Below, piece after piece: positions 16,635 to 25,386 of a stretch of 64,000 nt of DNA; the stretch's first letter is position 1, and each line of letters starts with the position of its first letter. The translations under genes were made by a program, and so were the position numbers. The notes under the pieces were generated by a model, which was given only the letters and a program-made list of their open reading frames with translations, was not told where the DNA came from and did no database searches. Where the stretch lies: positions 558,001-622,000 of the forward strand of contig CAVYCE010000003.1 of assembly GCA_963766995.1 (NCBI GenBank), read 5' to 3'. This stretch comes from Bog-473 sp963766995. GTDB taxonomy: Bacteria > Actinomycetota > Acidimicrobiia > Acidimicrobiales > RAAP-2.

Positions 16635-17363
16635 CTACCACTCGAAGATGTCACCGGCCTCAGCCTGTGACACCGCCTGCCCGAATGCCTCCTCGGCCTC
16701 CTGGCGCAGCACGTCGGCCGACACCGTAGGCCACCGGTGGGTGATGATCAGCCGGCCCACCCCGGCCTCCCGCGCCATGGCACCAGCCTGCCGGCCACTG
16801 AGATGTTGGAGGGAGCCCTCCAATGCCTCCGGGAAAGTGGCCTCACAGAGGAACGTGCCGATGGTGTCGCCTAACTCCGCCACCGACCACCCCGGTCCCG
16901 TATCGGCCGAGTAGGCCAGGGTGGCCCCTTGGTGGGCCAGCCTCATGGCCAACGTCGGTGGTCCGTGATCGGCGGCCACGAAACGAATCTCCAGCTCTCC
17001 GATGTTCAGCACCATCGACGGCATGATCTCGTGCCACTCCACCCATGAGGCCGAGGCCGCGTGTGACCACTGGCGCAGACCGGGTGGGGCATAAATACTC
17101 AGTTGACGTCCGGGCGGAGCGGCGAAGTACTCCCGTCCCGGCCCATACCCGGCCCAGACGGCGAAGGACTCGATGTCGGTCCAATGGTCTGGGTGCTCAT
17201 GCGAGAGGAGCACAGCGTCGATCTCGGCCGGATTACCCCAGCGCTGCAGATTGGCGAAGGTGCCGGGGCCGGCGTCGAGCAGTACAGAAGTAGAGCCGGC
17301 CCGCACCAAGTAGCCGCTGCCAGCGCCGTTGGGTCCGGGCCAGCTCCCGTCGCAGCCCAACAC
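16635..17363 (-). CDS. MBL-fold metallo-hydrolase
   Basis: A metallo-beta-lactamase-fold hydrolase of about 242 residues. It has VLGCDGSWPGP, LLDAGPG, the zinc motif SHEHPDH (HxHxDH), ADHGPPTLAMRL, AYSADTGPG and a late THRWP His. It resembles the RNase Z/arylsulfatase-like branch. GTG 17363 leaves almost nothing before the first strand, and the frame is open upstream to a CTG at 17390 that overlaps the preceding VOC stop, so the true start may be that CTG (251 residues). Confidence 0.82.
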   Translation of the reverse strand: MLGCDGSWPGPNGAGSGYLVRAGSTSVLLDAGPGTFANLQRWGNPAEIDAVLLSHEHPDHWTDIESFAVWAGYGPGREYFAAPPGRQLSIYAPPGLRQWSHAASASWVEWHEIMPSMVLNIGELEIRFVAADHGPPTLAMRLAHQGATLAYSADTGPGWSVAELGDTIGTFLCEATFPEALEGSLQHLSGRQAGAMAREAGVGRLIITHRWPTVSADVLRQEAEEAFGQAVSQAEAGDIFEW

Positions 17364-17386
17364 GGTGATGGACCGGATAGGAGTAC

Positions 17387-17821
17387 TCAGTTCCCGTGCT
17401 CCTCCGACCGTGGATAAGAAAGCGTCGACAACTCCAACGCAGCAGCCACATCGGCGTAGGTCTTGATCTCAATGACGTTGCCACTGGGGTCGGCGATCTT
17501 GGTCTTGGTCTGCTCCGTGACCTGCCCCGCATCGTCGGTCGTGACCGGGACTACCCATTGCACGTCGGTGCCTTCCAAATGGTGGACTAACGCGTCGAAT
17601 GCCGACCGCTTCAGCGTCACGCCAAAGTGGCGGCCCCCGCCGGCCTGTAGCGGCACCAACTCAGCGGGGCGGTCCTGCAACGTCACCTGCATGCCGAAGA
17701 ACCAGATGTCCTGGTAGCCGGGACGGGCGCGTGCCGCCTCGCAGCCCAATGTGTGGACGTAAAAGCGCCTGGCCTCCTCTAGGTCTCGCACTGGAATTGA
17801 GAGGTGGAGGATGGGTTGCAT
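17387..17821 (-). CDS. VOC (glyoxalase/bleomycin-resistance) family protein
   Basis: A 144-residue VOC-fold protein. PILHLSIPVRDLEEARRFYV opens the first beta-alpha-beta-beta-beta unit with a metal-ligand His, IWFFGMQVTLQDRPAEL follows, and TKIADPSGNVIEIKTY carries the final Glu ligand. The family includes glyoxalases, dioxygenases and drug-binding proteins; the activity here is unassigned. It lies directly upstream of the MBL hydrolase on the same strand, and together they might act as glyoxalase I and II-like steps, which is inference. Confidence 0.82.
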   Translation of the reverse strand: MQPILHLSIPVRDLEEARRFYVHTLGCEAARARPGYQDIWFFGMQVTLQDRPAELVPLQAGGGRHFGVTLKRSAFDALVHHLEGTDVQWVVPVTTDDAGQVTEQTKTKIADPSGNVIEIKTYADVAAALELSTLSYPRSEEHGN

Positions 17822-17830
17822 ACCCCCAGC

Positions 17831-19783
17831 CTATGAGCTTGGGCGATCCGGAGTCTTCTGGAGCACACAGCTCGACACCCGCAAGGGCGTATGGCTGGCG
17901 CTACTGAATCGAGCGGCGATCCAGCACAGCGTGATCGATGTATTGGTCACCGGCGGATAGGTGTCGCCACCCATCGGGATCTTCCACACCCAGGCGAAGT
18001 CGTGCACTTTTGGCGCTTCGCCCAACGCGGCTGTGAGGAACCCTGCGGCATAGACGGGTTCCCGGCTGTCTCCATCGACCACCACCTCGTTGACCCGCCA
18101 AGCACGGAGAGCGCGCCGCACTGTGTTGAATTGCTTCAGCGTCCCATTTGGTTCGGCGTTGCCCACCAAGGTGAGGTCCGAGAGAATTCGACGCGCTGAT
18201 CCGGGCGATCCCTGGTTCACCGGGCCACCCTGCGCGTCGGGTGTCTTCAATCCGGCCCCAGCCAGGTGAAAATGTATGTCGTCGACGGCCTGCCACAGCA
18301 TCGGCTGCGTGGAGCCCGATACCGCAAACGGTACCGTCAAGAGCACGTCATTGACCGGTAACTCAGGCGCATCGCGTTGCATCCAGACTGGAATGGCGGT
18401 GGAGGTGACCCTCAATGGCATGTCAAAGGTGACGAACACCGGCACCAGGGCAGCTAGTCCCACCACCACCGTGGTACCCGCTGAGACCAGTCGCACTCGA
18501 AGCGTCGACCAGGTGCCGATGCGAGCGAACCACAAGGACGCGGCGTTCAAACCGATGGCCAGCAGAATGGCCAGGAAGAGCGCAATGAAGGGGGAAAGTT
18601 GGTCCGGAAGGATCTCCTGCAGCACCGGCAGCTTCGACACAGAGCGCCACGGAAGCCAGAGGTGGGTGAGCCAATGGGGACCATCGATGATGTACGAACC
18701 CAGGGCTAACCAGGCGGTCAGCAACGCGATGACCACCAGCAACCAGACGATGGGTCGGCGTCGAGCCAGCACCACCGATGCCAAGGCACTGATGCCCACG
18801 CCCCAACCGACATAATCAGGCGGGGGTCCGATACGCCCGAGGTAGCCACCAAAACGCACATAGGCATCGGCGAACGACATATACGGACCAGCGGAGAAGA
18901 ATCCGTCGGCCATCACCCCTGACAGCGGGGCGATGGCGAACAGCACCCCCGAAACCGACTGCGGTCCATCCAATCCATACCAAGCGGGATAGGCGATCAG
19001 AACAAGAGTGATGCCGATGCCGATGGACAGACCTTTGAGGGCATAGGGCCCGTGCGAGGCCCAGCGCTGACGGGCACATACCACGGCGATGACGAGGGCC
19101 ATTCCGCCCAACAGGGTGATCATCACCAGGTCTTCGGGTGAGATCAGGAATTGAATCACCGCCAGAGCGGCCAATACGAATCCGTCGTGCCGCGGTGTGC
19201 ATTCCTGCACCACCACCAGCTCGTACAGCGCAGCCAGAAGAAGCGGTGGGATCACGAGCATGGTGACGGAGACATGCCCGAAGATCAGCGATGTGATGAC
19301 CGCCGACGAATAGCCGTAGACAAAGGCGGCAGGCAGAGCGGCTGGTTTCCACGTCACGTAGCGGCGGATGGCCAGCCAACAACCCCAGGTGCTGAGCCCA
19401 GGCGCCAGCGTCAGCGCCACATTGGTGGTGACGACGGGGCCCCAGGCCCATGTGATCGGACTGAGCACCGAGCCGACGAGCGTTCCCGACGTGTTTGAGA
19501 GCAGATTTGCTCCATGGGGACTGTTGACGGCGTGGGAAAAGAAAATGCTGGTGAAGTGGGCCAGCGCCCACGCCGGCCAGGCCATGAACCACACCTCTTG
19601 GGCCGGATCTCCACAGGCACAGGTCAGCGTGGATGAGGGGTGTCCCGTCCACACGTGCCACCAGACGACAATCGCCGGGATGGTGAAGAGGGCAATCCAG
19701 ACTGCGTGACGAACCACCCATTGCAGTCCCATCCACGCTCTGTGCCGCGGCGACTGCGCCCACGCCTCTTCCGCCGTCGCCAC
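17831..19783 (-). CDS. Large polytopic membrane protein, GT-C-like
   Basis: A 650-residue integral membrane protein with about ten to twelve hydrophobic segments across residues 30-460 and an extracytoplasmic C-terminal domain of about 170 residues. The layout (first helix, an acidic loop, multiple helices, soluble tail) resembles GT-C glycosyltransferases or YfhO-like proteins. No short catalytic motif is certain. It may transfer a lipid-linked sugar outside the membrane. Gene neighbours give no further clue; it is divergent from the sarcosine-oxidase-like gene. Confidence 0.65.
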   Translation of the reverse strand: MATAEEAWAQSPRHRAWMGLQWVVRHAVWIALFTIPAIVVWWHVWTGHPSSTLTCACGDPAQEVWFMAWPAWALAHFTSIFFSHAVNSPHGANLLSNTSGTLVGSVLSPITWAWGPVVTTNVALTLAPGLSTWGCWLAIRRYVTWKPAALPAAFVYGYSSAVITSLIFGHVSVTMLVIPPLLLAALYELVVVQECTPRHDGFVLAALAVIQFLISPEDLVMITLLGGMALVIAVVCARQRWASHGPYALKGLSIGIGITLVLIAYPAWYGLDGPQSVSGVLFAIAPLSGVMADGFFSAGPYMSFADAYVRFGGYLGRIGPPPDYVGWGVGISALASVVLARRRPIVWLLVVIALLTAWLALGSYIIDGPHWLTHLWLPWRSVSKLPVLQEILPDQLSPFIALFLAILLAIGLNAASLWFARIGTWSTLRVRLVSAGTTVVVGLAALVPVFVTFDMPLRVTSTAIPVWMQRDAPELPVNDVLLTVPFAVSGSTQPMLWQAVDDIHFHLAGAGLKTPDAQGGPVNQGSPGSARRILSDLTLVGNAEPNGTLKQFNTVRRALRAWRVNEVVVDGDSREPVYAAGFLTAALGEAPKVHDFAWVWKIPMGGDTYPPVTNTSITLCWIAARFSSASHTPLRVSSCVLQKTPDRPSS

Positions 19784-19860
19784 GGAGGCGAGCGTACTGC
19801 CGTGCCCCTACTGCTCCCCGGGACCGCCGACAGTTCGCACATCAAGTTCCTACAATCAAG

Positions 19861-20991
19861 TTGGTGCCGGCACGAAACAACTTCGAACCATCGGCCCACC
19901 ACGACTGCATCGTGGTGGGGGCCGGATTGCTGGGCCTGGCCACCGCTTGGTCACTCTCTCGCCGCGGCCATGAGGTGTTAGTACTCGAGGCCGAAGAGCC
20001 CGGACATGACCTCAGTGGGTCCAAAGGAACGGCACGCATCTTCCGTCTGAGCTACCCGGACCCTTTCTATGTTCGGCTGGCTCAAGACGCCCTCGGGCTC
20101 TGGCGGGTAATCGAAGACGACACTGGTCGCTCGCTCCTTCATCGACACACGCTGGTGAATTTCGGATCAGGGATGGACGCACTGACAGAAGCGCTGTCCA
20201 GCGAGGGCTCTCCATTCACGTCTCTCACACCGGCCGAGGCCACCGCACGCTTCCCGGAGCTGGCCATCACCAGTCCCGCTATCGCCGAAGACACCGGTGG
20301 CGTCCTGACCGCTGATCACTGCCTGGAGGCCTTGCGTCAGGCCGGCTCCTTCGAGGTGGCAGCACACCGGCGCGCCCATAAGGTCACCGATGGCCGGCAT
20401 GGCGCCACCGTGATCCTCGAGGACGGAGCGGTCCTCTCAGCCGAAGTGGTCGTCCTTTGTGCCGGGCCGCACACCCTGTCCCTCTTTTCCCACGACCGCG
20501 TGCCACATGCCGCCTCACCGTCACTGCAGCAAGTGGTCTATCTCCAGCCACTCCACACTGACACCCCCATCCCCTTGTTCATCGAATGGGGTGACGACAC
20601 CGTGTACGGCTTGCCTGTGGTCGACCAGCCGCTGCTCAAGCTGTCCCACCACCAGCCGGGACCACCGGATTTCGCTGACGGTTCTGACTTCAGCGACGAC
20701 CCCGAGCTCCTGGCCTTATTGAAGGAAGCTGCCGTCCGCCTGCTCCCAGGCTTCTCCCCCGAGCCGGTATCCACCGAACGCTGCCGGTATGACAACACGC
20801 GGGACAGCGATTTCATCGTTGACCGACGCGGCCACATTGTTGTGGGCTGCGGCACCAGCGGACATGGGTTCAAGTTCGGACCCATCCTCGGCGAACTGTT
20901 GGCCGATGTGGCGACTGGATCGACGCCCTCCCACGACCTGTCCCGATTCGCCATGGACCGGTCGTTCCTCCGGCTTGTCCCCAATCCATAA
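19861..20991 (+). CDS. FAD-dependent amine oxidase, monomeric sarcosine oxidase-like
   Basis: A 376-residue DAO-family flavoprotein. The FAD Rossmann motif is VVGAGLLGLATAWSL, GSKGTARIFRLSY follows as in sarcosine/N-methyltryptophan oxidases, and the C-terminal GTSGHGFKFGP is the family signature. The Cys in TERCRYDNTRDSDFIVD sits where these enzymes bind FAD covalently. It would oxidise an N-methyl amino acid or cyclic amine to release H2O2. The start is TTG 19861 or GTG 19864. It is the first of a run of plus-strand genes. Confidence 0.87.
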   Translation: MVPARNNFEPSAHHDCIVVGAGLLGLATAWSLSRRGHEVLVLEAEEPGHDLSGSKGTARIFRLSYPDPFYVRLAQDALGLWRVIEDDTGRSLLHRHTLVNFGSGMDALTEALSSEGSPFTSLTPAEATARFPELAITSPAIAEDTGGVLTADHCLEALRQAGSFEVAAHRRAHKVTDGRHGATVILEDGAVLSAEVVVLCAGPHTLSLFSHDRVPHAASPSLQQVVYLQPLHTDTPIPLFIEWGDDTVYGLPVVDQPLLKLSHHQPGPPDFADGSDFSDDPELLALLKEAAVRLLPGFSPEPVSTERCRYDNTRDSDFIVDRRGHIVVGCGTSGHGFKFGPILGELLADVATGSTPSHDLSRFAMDRSFLRLVPNP

Positions 20992-20996
20992 GAACC

Positions 20997-21536
20997 ATGC
21001 CCGTCTCCATTGCATTGCTCCGCAGCGTGAACGTGGCCGGTTATGGCCGCATGGCCATGGCTGATCTGCAAGAGAGCTTTCGCTCACTCGGTTACACGGA
21101 CGTCTGCACGTACATCCAAACGGGCAACGTCATCTTTGGTGCATCGACCAAGAGCGCCAAGAGGCTGGTGGCCGACATCGAGGCGCAGCTGGCCCGCGAT
21201 TTCGGACGAAGCCCCGACGTACTAGTGCGTACTCCCGCCGACCTTCGCCGCGTGGTCAACGCCAGCCCCTATCCCGCTCAGGGTGCCAACCCGTCTCGCC
21301 ACCACGTGACCTTCATGGCCACCCCACCCGATGCGGCGCGACTGGCTGCATTCACCCCGCCTTCGAGCGGGCGGGACGAGCTGCAGATCATCGGCCAGGA
21401 GATATACGTCCACACCCCGGACGGCTATGCCAACACCAAACTCACGGGAGCCTTGCTCGAACGGAAACTGGGCGTGGTCACCACCACCCGCAACTGGAAC
21501 ACGGTGGCCAAGCTCTATGACCTCGTGAATAGCTGA
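20997..21536 (+). CDS. DUF1697 family protein
   Basis: A 179-residue DUF1697 protein. SIALLRSVNVAGYGRMAMADL, YIQTGNVIFGA and HVTFMATPPD are the characteristic segments, ending with LGVVTTTRNWNTVAKLYDL. The family is widespread with no defined function. It begins 5 bp after the preceding stop and is probably co-transcribed with its neighbours. Confidence 0.88.
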   Translation: MPVSIALLRSVNVAGYGRMAMADLQESFRSLGYTDVCTYIQTGNVIFGASTKSAKRLVADIEAQLARDFGRSPDVLVRTPADLRRVVNASPYPAQGANPSRHHVTFMATPPDAARLAAFTPPSSGRDELQIIGQEIYVHTPDGYANTKLTGALLERKLGVVTTTRNWNTVAKLYDLVNS

Positions 21537-21542
21537 CCACCC

Positions 21543-22328
21543 ATGGATACCATCGCCGTCGATTGGTCAGGAGCCAGATCCGGCACCCCGCGGCACATCT
21601 GGTTATCCCATGTGCGAAACGGATCCATGCTCACGCTTCGCAGCGGTCGCAATCGGCACGAAGTGATCGAAGACCTCGCCGCGATTCGCCACCGTTGTCC
21701 CGATGGCGTCGTGGTGGGACTGGATTTCGCGTTCTCCTTCCCGGCCTGGTTCCTTCATGAGCGTGGCTACCGGAACGTGGGACAGCTGTGGGGGGCAACG
21801 GCAAGAGATGGTGATGAATGGCTGGCCTCATGTCAGCCACCGTTCTGGGGCCGGCCTGGCAAGAAGCGCCCTGACCTGCCCGATCACCTGCGCCGCTGCG
21901 AACAACGAGCAACGGTGGCAGGAATCAGCGCCAAGAGCGTCTTTCAGATCGGCGGCGCCGGCGCCGTCGGCACCGGTTCCATTCGAGGCATGCCGCACCT
22001 CCTTCGTCTGCGCCAGGCGGGCTTCAGCATTTGGCCCTTCGACCCTCCTTCACCCTTCACGGTGGTCGAGATCTATCCACGTCTGCTTACGGGACCCGTG
22101 CACAAACGCAACCAGGAAGACCGGACGGCCTATTTGGCGACGGCACCGTGGACGATCGCTCTTGAACACAGAGATCCCATGACCGCCTCAGAGGACGCCT
22201 TTGACGCCGGCATCTCCGCTTTGGCCATGTCAGGACAGCAGCTCGAACTGGCGACACTCGGCCAAGCGACCGATCCTCTGACCCTGCTGGAGGGAGACAT
22301 CTGGCCTCCCTCTACGATTCAGTCGTGA
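21543..22328 (+). CDS. DUF429 family protein
   Basis: A 261-residue protein with the DUF429 layout: an RNase-H-like acidic start TIAVDWSGARSG, VVVGLDFAFSFPAWF and the later VVEIYPRL, plus a terminal SEDAFDAGISALAM. The pattern of spaced acids suggests a nuclease-like RNase H fold, but no activity is proven. Its stop overlaps the GTG start of the antitoxin-like gene by 4 bp (GTGA), so it is translationally linked to the toxin-antitoxin pair. Confidence 0.8.
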   Translation: MDTIAVDWSGARSGTPRHIWLSHVRNGSMLTLRSGRNRHEVIEDLAAIRHRCPDGVVVGLDFAFSFPAWFLHERGYRNVGQLWGATARDGDEWLASCQPPFWGRPGKKRPDLPDHLRRCEQRATVAGISAKSVFQIGGAGAVGTGSIRGMPHLLRLRQAGFSIWPFDPPSPFTVVEIYPRLLTGPVHKRNQEDRTAYLATAPWTIALEHRDPMTASEDAFDAGISALAMSGQQLELATLGQATDPLTLLEGDIWPPSTIQS

Positions 22329-22486
22329 GCAAGAGCGCGAACGTCGACGCCGGGGAGCCGTCCCCCGAACCCCGGCCCACCCTCACGGCCGCCGTGCGCC
22401 GCAGGCGGGGCGATCAGACCTTCTTCCTACGCATCGGCGACATCATTCAGCAGAACCACAAGGCGCTGGAGCGGCTTGGCACATGA
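22325..22486 (+). CDS. Small antitoxin-like protein
   Basis: A 53-residue protein starting at GTG 22325 inside the DUF429 stop and ending in an ATGA overlap with the Doc-like gene. The N-terminus is Pro/Glu-rich and disordered, then RRRRGDQTFFLRIGDIIQQN forms a basic strand and helix. The order, size and 4-bp coupling fit the antitoxin of a Phd/Doc-type pair. No sequence motif fixes its family, so the call rests mainly on context. Confidence 0.6.
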   Translation: MSKSANVDAGEPSPEPRPTLTAAVRRRRGDQTFFLRIGDIIQQNHKALERLGT

Positions 22487-22893
22487 ACGTCGCCACCCTC
22501 GACCTGGCCGACTTCCTCCTCATCGCCGAAGCGGTGCTCCAAGAGCCGGCTCCTCGGATCGCCAAAGACGCCAGCTTGAACCTGGCCGACTCGGCCCTGC
22601 ACGCACCGATGGCCGCCTTCGAAGGGAAGGACTTCTATCCCGACTTCCCCACCAAAGCTGCCGTGCTGTGTGCCCATCTCGTAAAGAACCACCCGCTCAA
22701 GGACGGCAACGCCCAGGTGGCGCTGGTCTCGACCATCGAGTTCTGCCGGCGCAATGGCTTTCACTGGAGTCCCCCACCCGGAGACGAAGAAGGCGAGATC
22801 ACCGCCGCTACCCTCATTGACCTAGCCGCCGCACCGCTCAACGACTCCGTCATTAGTGCCTTGGCCGACTGGGTGGCTCACCGCATCGACTGA
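22483..22893 (+). CDS. Doc/Fic-like toxin with degenerate active site
   Basis: A 136-residue Doc-type protein. The Fic-like active loop reads HPLKDGNAQ (His70 to Gln78). The His, Asp, Gly and Asn of the Fic consensus are kept, but the usual Lys-Arg after Asn is replaced by Ala-Gln, removing residues that anchor the nucleotide phosphates. Doc toxins phosphorylate EF-Tu and Fic proteins AMPylate. The upstream coupled gene is the likely antitoxin. A hairpin follows at 22918. The toxin may be weakened or act on another substrate. Confidence 0.72.
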   Translation: MNVATLDLADFLLIAEAVLQEPAPRIAKDASLNLADSALHAPMAAFEGKDFYPDFPTKAAVLCAHLVKNHPLKDGNAQVALVSTIEFCRRNGFHWSPPPGDEEGEITAATLIDLAAAPLNDSVISALADWVAHRID

Positions 22894-22917
22894 AGCAGGC
22901 CCAAATCGTCATCCGAC

Positions 22918-22937
22918 GGAGCCGCATATTCGGCTCC
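22918..22937. terminator. Hairpin terminator between convergent genes
   Basis: GGAGCCG and CGGCTCC pair as a 7-bp stem with a 6-base CATATT loop, between the end of the Doc-like gene and the convergent acetyltransferase gene. No T-run follows on the plus strand, so termination strength is uncertain. Confidence 0.45.
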
Positions 22938-22949
22938 CGCGTTCGACAC

Positions 22950-23579
22950 CTATTTGGGATTTTCACAAGCCTGTGGTGCACGCCACATCGCCCACGATGT
23001 GGGCCAGGTCGGTGTCGGGTTGTACTTCTCCATGGTGGCGAAGCCCAAGCTTTCGTACCAGGCGGCATTCGCGGCCGTTGCAGTGAACAGGAAACAACCG
23101 AGCTGCTCCTGGTCAGCCCGTAAGAGCACGGGGCGAATGAGCTCTGTTCCAATGCCTTCTCGTTGCCGATCAGGATCCACGCCGATTGCTCGAAGCCAAT
23201 AGTGAGGTGGGCAACCGATGTGACGTGATCGATTGGCAGCCTGACCGCGCCGTCCTTTGACGAGAGCACCGATACCCCAAGGCGCTACCGGCAAAAGCTG
23301 CATCGCCTCGGCCAATTGACGCCGACCGTTGATCGGATAGGCCCCCGGTGGCAACCACGCCGCCGCTCCAACGACGACCGCACCGTCCTGGGCGGCAAAA
23401 AGAGCGTGAAAACTGGCCGCGTCTTTAGCGTCGCTTCGGAGATAGCGAGGGAGCACTCGGTACCGATTGCGCTCGTTCGGGAGGAGATGGACCGTCTCTG
23501 GAAAGTCCCACAAGGAGCGCGTAAGACAGGTCGTGATCGCGTCGAAATCTGACGGGCCAGCGATGTCGATAGTCGCCAT
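22950..23579 (-). CDS. GNAT-family N-acetyltransferase
   Basis: A 209-residue GNAT enzyme. The acetyl-CoA-binding motif A is YWLRAIGVDPDRQREGIGTE (with the R-x-x-G-I-G pyrophosphate loop), and AAWYESLGFATMEKY is motif B. Before this, a helical N-terminal half carries GAAAWLPPGAY. It acetylates an amine on an unknown small molecule or protein. It lies between convergent and divergent neighbours with no clear operon partner. Confidence 0.87.
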   Translation of the reverse strand: MATIDIAGPSDFDAITTCLTRSLWDFPETVHLLPNERNRYRVLPRYLRSDAKDAASFHALFAAQDGAVVVGAAAWLPPGAYPINGRRQLAEAMQLLPVAPWGIGALVKGRRGQAANRSRHIGCPPHYWLRAIGVDPDRQREGIGTELIRPVLLRADQEQLGCFLFTATAANAAWYESLGFATMEKYNPTPTWPTSWAMWRAPQACENPK

Positions 23580-23602
23580 CTTTTCGATGGTACCGGTCTA
23601 CG

Positions 23603-24571
23603 TCAGAAGTAGATGATGCTCTTGGCCCGCTCGGTCACTTCGTCCAAGTCATCGGTCCAGGCGCCAGTGGAGAGGTACTTCCAGCCGCCGTCGGCCGACA
23701 CCACCACAATCGAAGCCTCCACACCGGGCTCGAGCGACGCCGCGCACTTGACCGCACCGGCCACGGCCGCGCCCGTCGATATGCCGGCGAACACCCCCAC
23801 GTCAATGAGCCGGCGGGTCCACTCAATGGACTCCCGAGGCCGCACCACGGTCTTGCGATCGAGCAGTTCGGCCCCGCCCAGGTTTTCGAAGATGGGCGGG
23901 ATGTACCCATCATCGAGGTTGCGCAGTCCATCGACCATCTCGCCCGACGGCGGCTCGACCGCCCAGATCTGCACGGCGTCGCCCAGCTTCTCCCGCAGGA
24001 ATCGACCCACGCCCAGGAGCGTGCCCGATGTGCCGAGTCCGGCTACAAAATGCGTCACGCTCGGACAGTCACGCAGGATCTCGGGTCCGGTCTCTTCGTA
24101 GTGCGCCTTGGGATTGGCCGGATTGCCGTATTGATAGAGGAACACCCAGTCGGAGTTGGCCTCGGCCAGCCGTTGGGCCATGCGCACTGCGCCGTTGGAT
24201 CCTTCCGAGCCCGGTGACTCGATGATTTCGGCACCCCACAGCTCCAACAGCTGTCGCCGTTCAATCGACACATTGGTCGGCATGACGACCTTCAAGTGGT
24301 AACCCTTGACTTTGCACACCATGGCCAGTCCGATGCCGGTGTTCCCCGACGATGGTTCCATCAGGATCTGGTCCGGCTTACCCGGCACCAATATCCCGTC
24401 GCGCTCCGCCTGTTCGATCAGCGAGAGGGCCACGCGATCCTTGACCGAGCCACCGGGGTTCTGCCCTTCCAACTTGATGAAGATGCGGGCCGACGGATTG
24501 GGGCTGAGCGCGCTGATGTCAACCAGCGGGGTATTTCCAATGAGCCCCAACACGGAGGGATACAACGCCAT
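23603..24571 (-). CDS. cysM: Cysteine synthase CysM-type (thiocarboxylated CysO-dependent)
   Basis: A 322-residue PLP enzyme. LGLIGNTPLVDI opens it, KLEGQNPGGSVKDR holds the PLP lysine, EPSSGNTGIGLAM is the substrate loop, and GLGTSGTLLG is the phosphate cradle. Because cysO and the Mec protease gene precede it on the same strand, it most likely uses O-phosphoserine and CysO thiocarboxylate, as in the mycobacterial mec-cysO-cysM system. A 29-bp gap follows cysO. Ordinary O-acetylserine use cannot be excluded from sequence. Confidence 0.93.
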   Translation of the reverse strand: MALYPSVLGLIGNTPLVDISALSPNPSARIFIKLEGQNPGGSVKDRVALSLIEQAERDGILVPGKPDQILMEPSSGNTGIGLAMVCKVKGYHLKVVMPTNVSIERRQLLELWGAEIIESPGSEGSNGAVRMAQRLAEANSDWVFLYQYGNPANPKAHYEETGPEILRDCPSVTHFVAGLGTSGTLLGVGRFLREKLGDAVQIWAVEPPSGEMVDGLRNLDDGYIPPIFENLGGAELLDRKTVVRPRESIEWTRRLIDVGVFAGISTGAAVAGAVKCAASLEPGVEASIVVVSADGGWKYLSTGAWTDDLDEVTERAKSIIYF

Positions 24572-24600
24572 TGACGACGACTCGCCTTATCCGAAGCGAC

Positions 24601-24876
24601 TCAGCCGCCGGCCACGGCCGGCAAGATGGACACCTCGGCGCCATCGAGCACCGGCGTGTCGACACCTTTCAGGTACCGCACGTCATCGTCGTTGACATAA
24701 ATATTGACGAACTTGTGCAAGGTCCCATCGTCCTGCAGCACCTGGCCCGACATGCCGGGAAACTCGGCCACCAGTTTGGCCAGCACCTCGCCAATGGTGG
24801 CGCCATCCACCGAGACGATGGACTGTCCTCCGGCATGACTGCGGAGCACGGTAGGTATGCGAACTTCGACGGCCAC
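24601..24876 (-). CDS. cysO: CysO sulfur-carrier protein
   Basis: A 91-residue MoaD/ThiS-like carrier. The beta-grasp pattern VEVRIPTVLRS, TIGEVLAKLVAEFP and FVNIYVNDDDVRYL ends in the C-terminal Gly-Gly that accepts sulfur as a thiocarboxylate. GTG 24876 lies 4 bases after AGGAGG. CysM adds the sulfur to phosphoserine, and Mec then releases cysteine from the C-terminus. The gene sits between mec and cysM, the standard operon order. Confidence 0.92.
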   Translation of the reverse strand: MAVEVRIPTVLRSHAGGQSIVSVDGATIGEVLAKLVAEFPGMSGQVLQDDGTLHKFVNIYVNDDDVRYLKGVDTPVLDGAEVSILPAVAGG

Positions 24877-24947
24877 GTGGCCTCCTGTTGGGTCGATGAA
24901 GGGCAGAAAGTGCCGGGTCGGTATTGTTGACCTCTTAGGTGAGGATT

Positions 24948-25361
24948 CTACAAGGAGAGCCCGGGGACCTCGACGGGCTCCTCGGTGATGACCCCTTCGA
25001 CAATGAGATAGCTGCGTACGACCGGGTGTGTATCCCGCAATGAGACCAACACGTAGTGCCATCCCGGATCGAGCGCCTGGCGCACATCGGTGGGCGATGG
25101 GTAGGCATCGGTGTGGGTGTGGGAATGGAACACGCCCATGATGTCGGCCCCGAGGGCCTGCGCCTGGCGGTCCACGCCCAACATCTCCTTCGGATCGATC
25201 TCATAAATCACCGCCGAGGCCGCCACGTTCTTGGTCACGAAGAGATGGGTGGCCTCGTCTCCACCATAGGACCCCACCAGGAGGCCGCACGCCTCATCGG
25301 GCAGACCCGAGAGACAGTGCCCCACCATCTCGGCATAGATGGTTTTGGAAAGGCGCAGCAC
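24948..25361 (-). CDS. mec: Mec-type JAMM metallopeptidase
   Basis: A 137-residue zinc peptidase that removes cysteine from the CysO-cysteine adduct. The JAMM motif is complete: Glu23 in DEACGLLVG, then HSH (79-81), seven residues, Ser89 and Asp92 (HSHTHTDAYPSPTD). GTG 25361 is chosen; the start context is weak, and the frame continues upstream over the divergent smpB start. It heads the mec-cysO-cysM operon. Confidence 0.9.
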   Translation of the reverse strand: MLRLSKTIYAEMVGHCLSGLPDEACGLLVGSYGGDEATHLFVTKNVAASAVIYEIDPKEMLGVDRQAQALGADIMGVFHSHTHTDAYPSPTDVRQALDPGWHYVLVSLRDTHPVVRSYLIVEGVITEEPVEVPGLSL

Positions 25362-25386
25362 CAGGTCACGATACCCTCGGAGCCTT

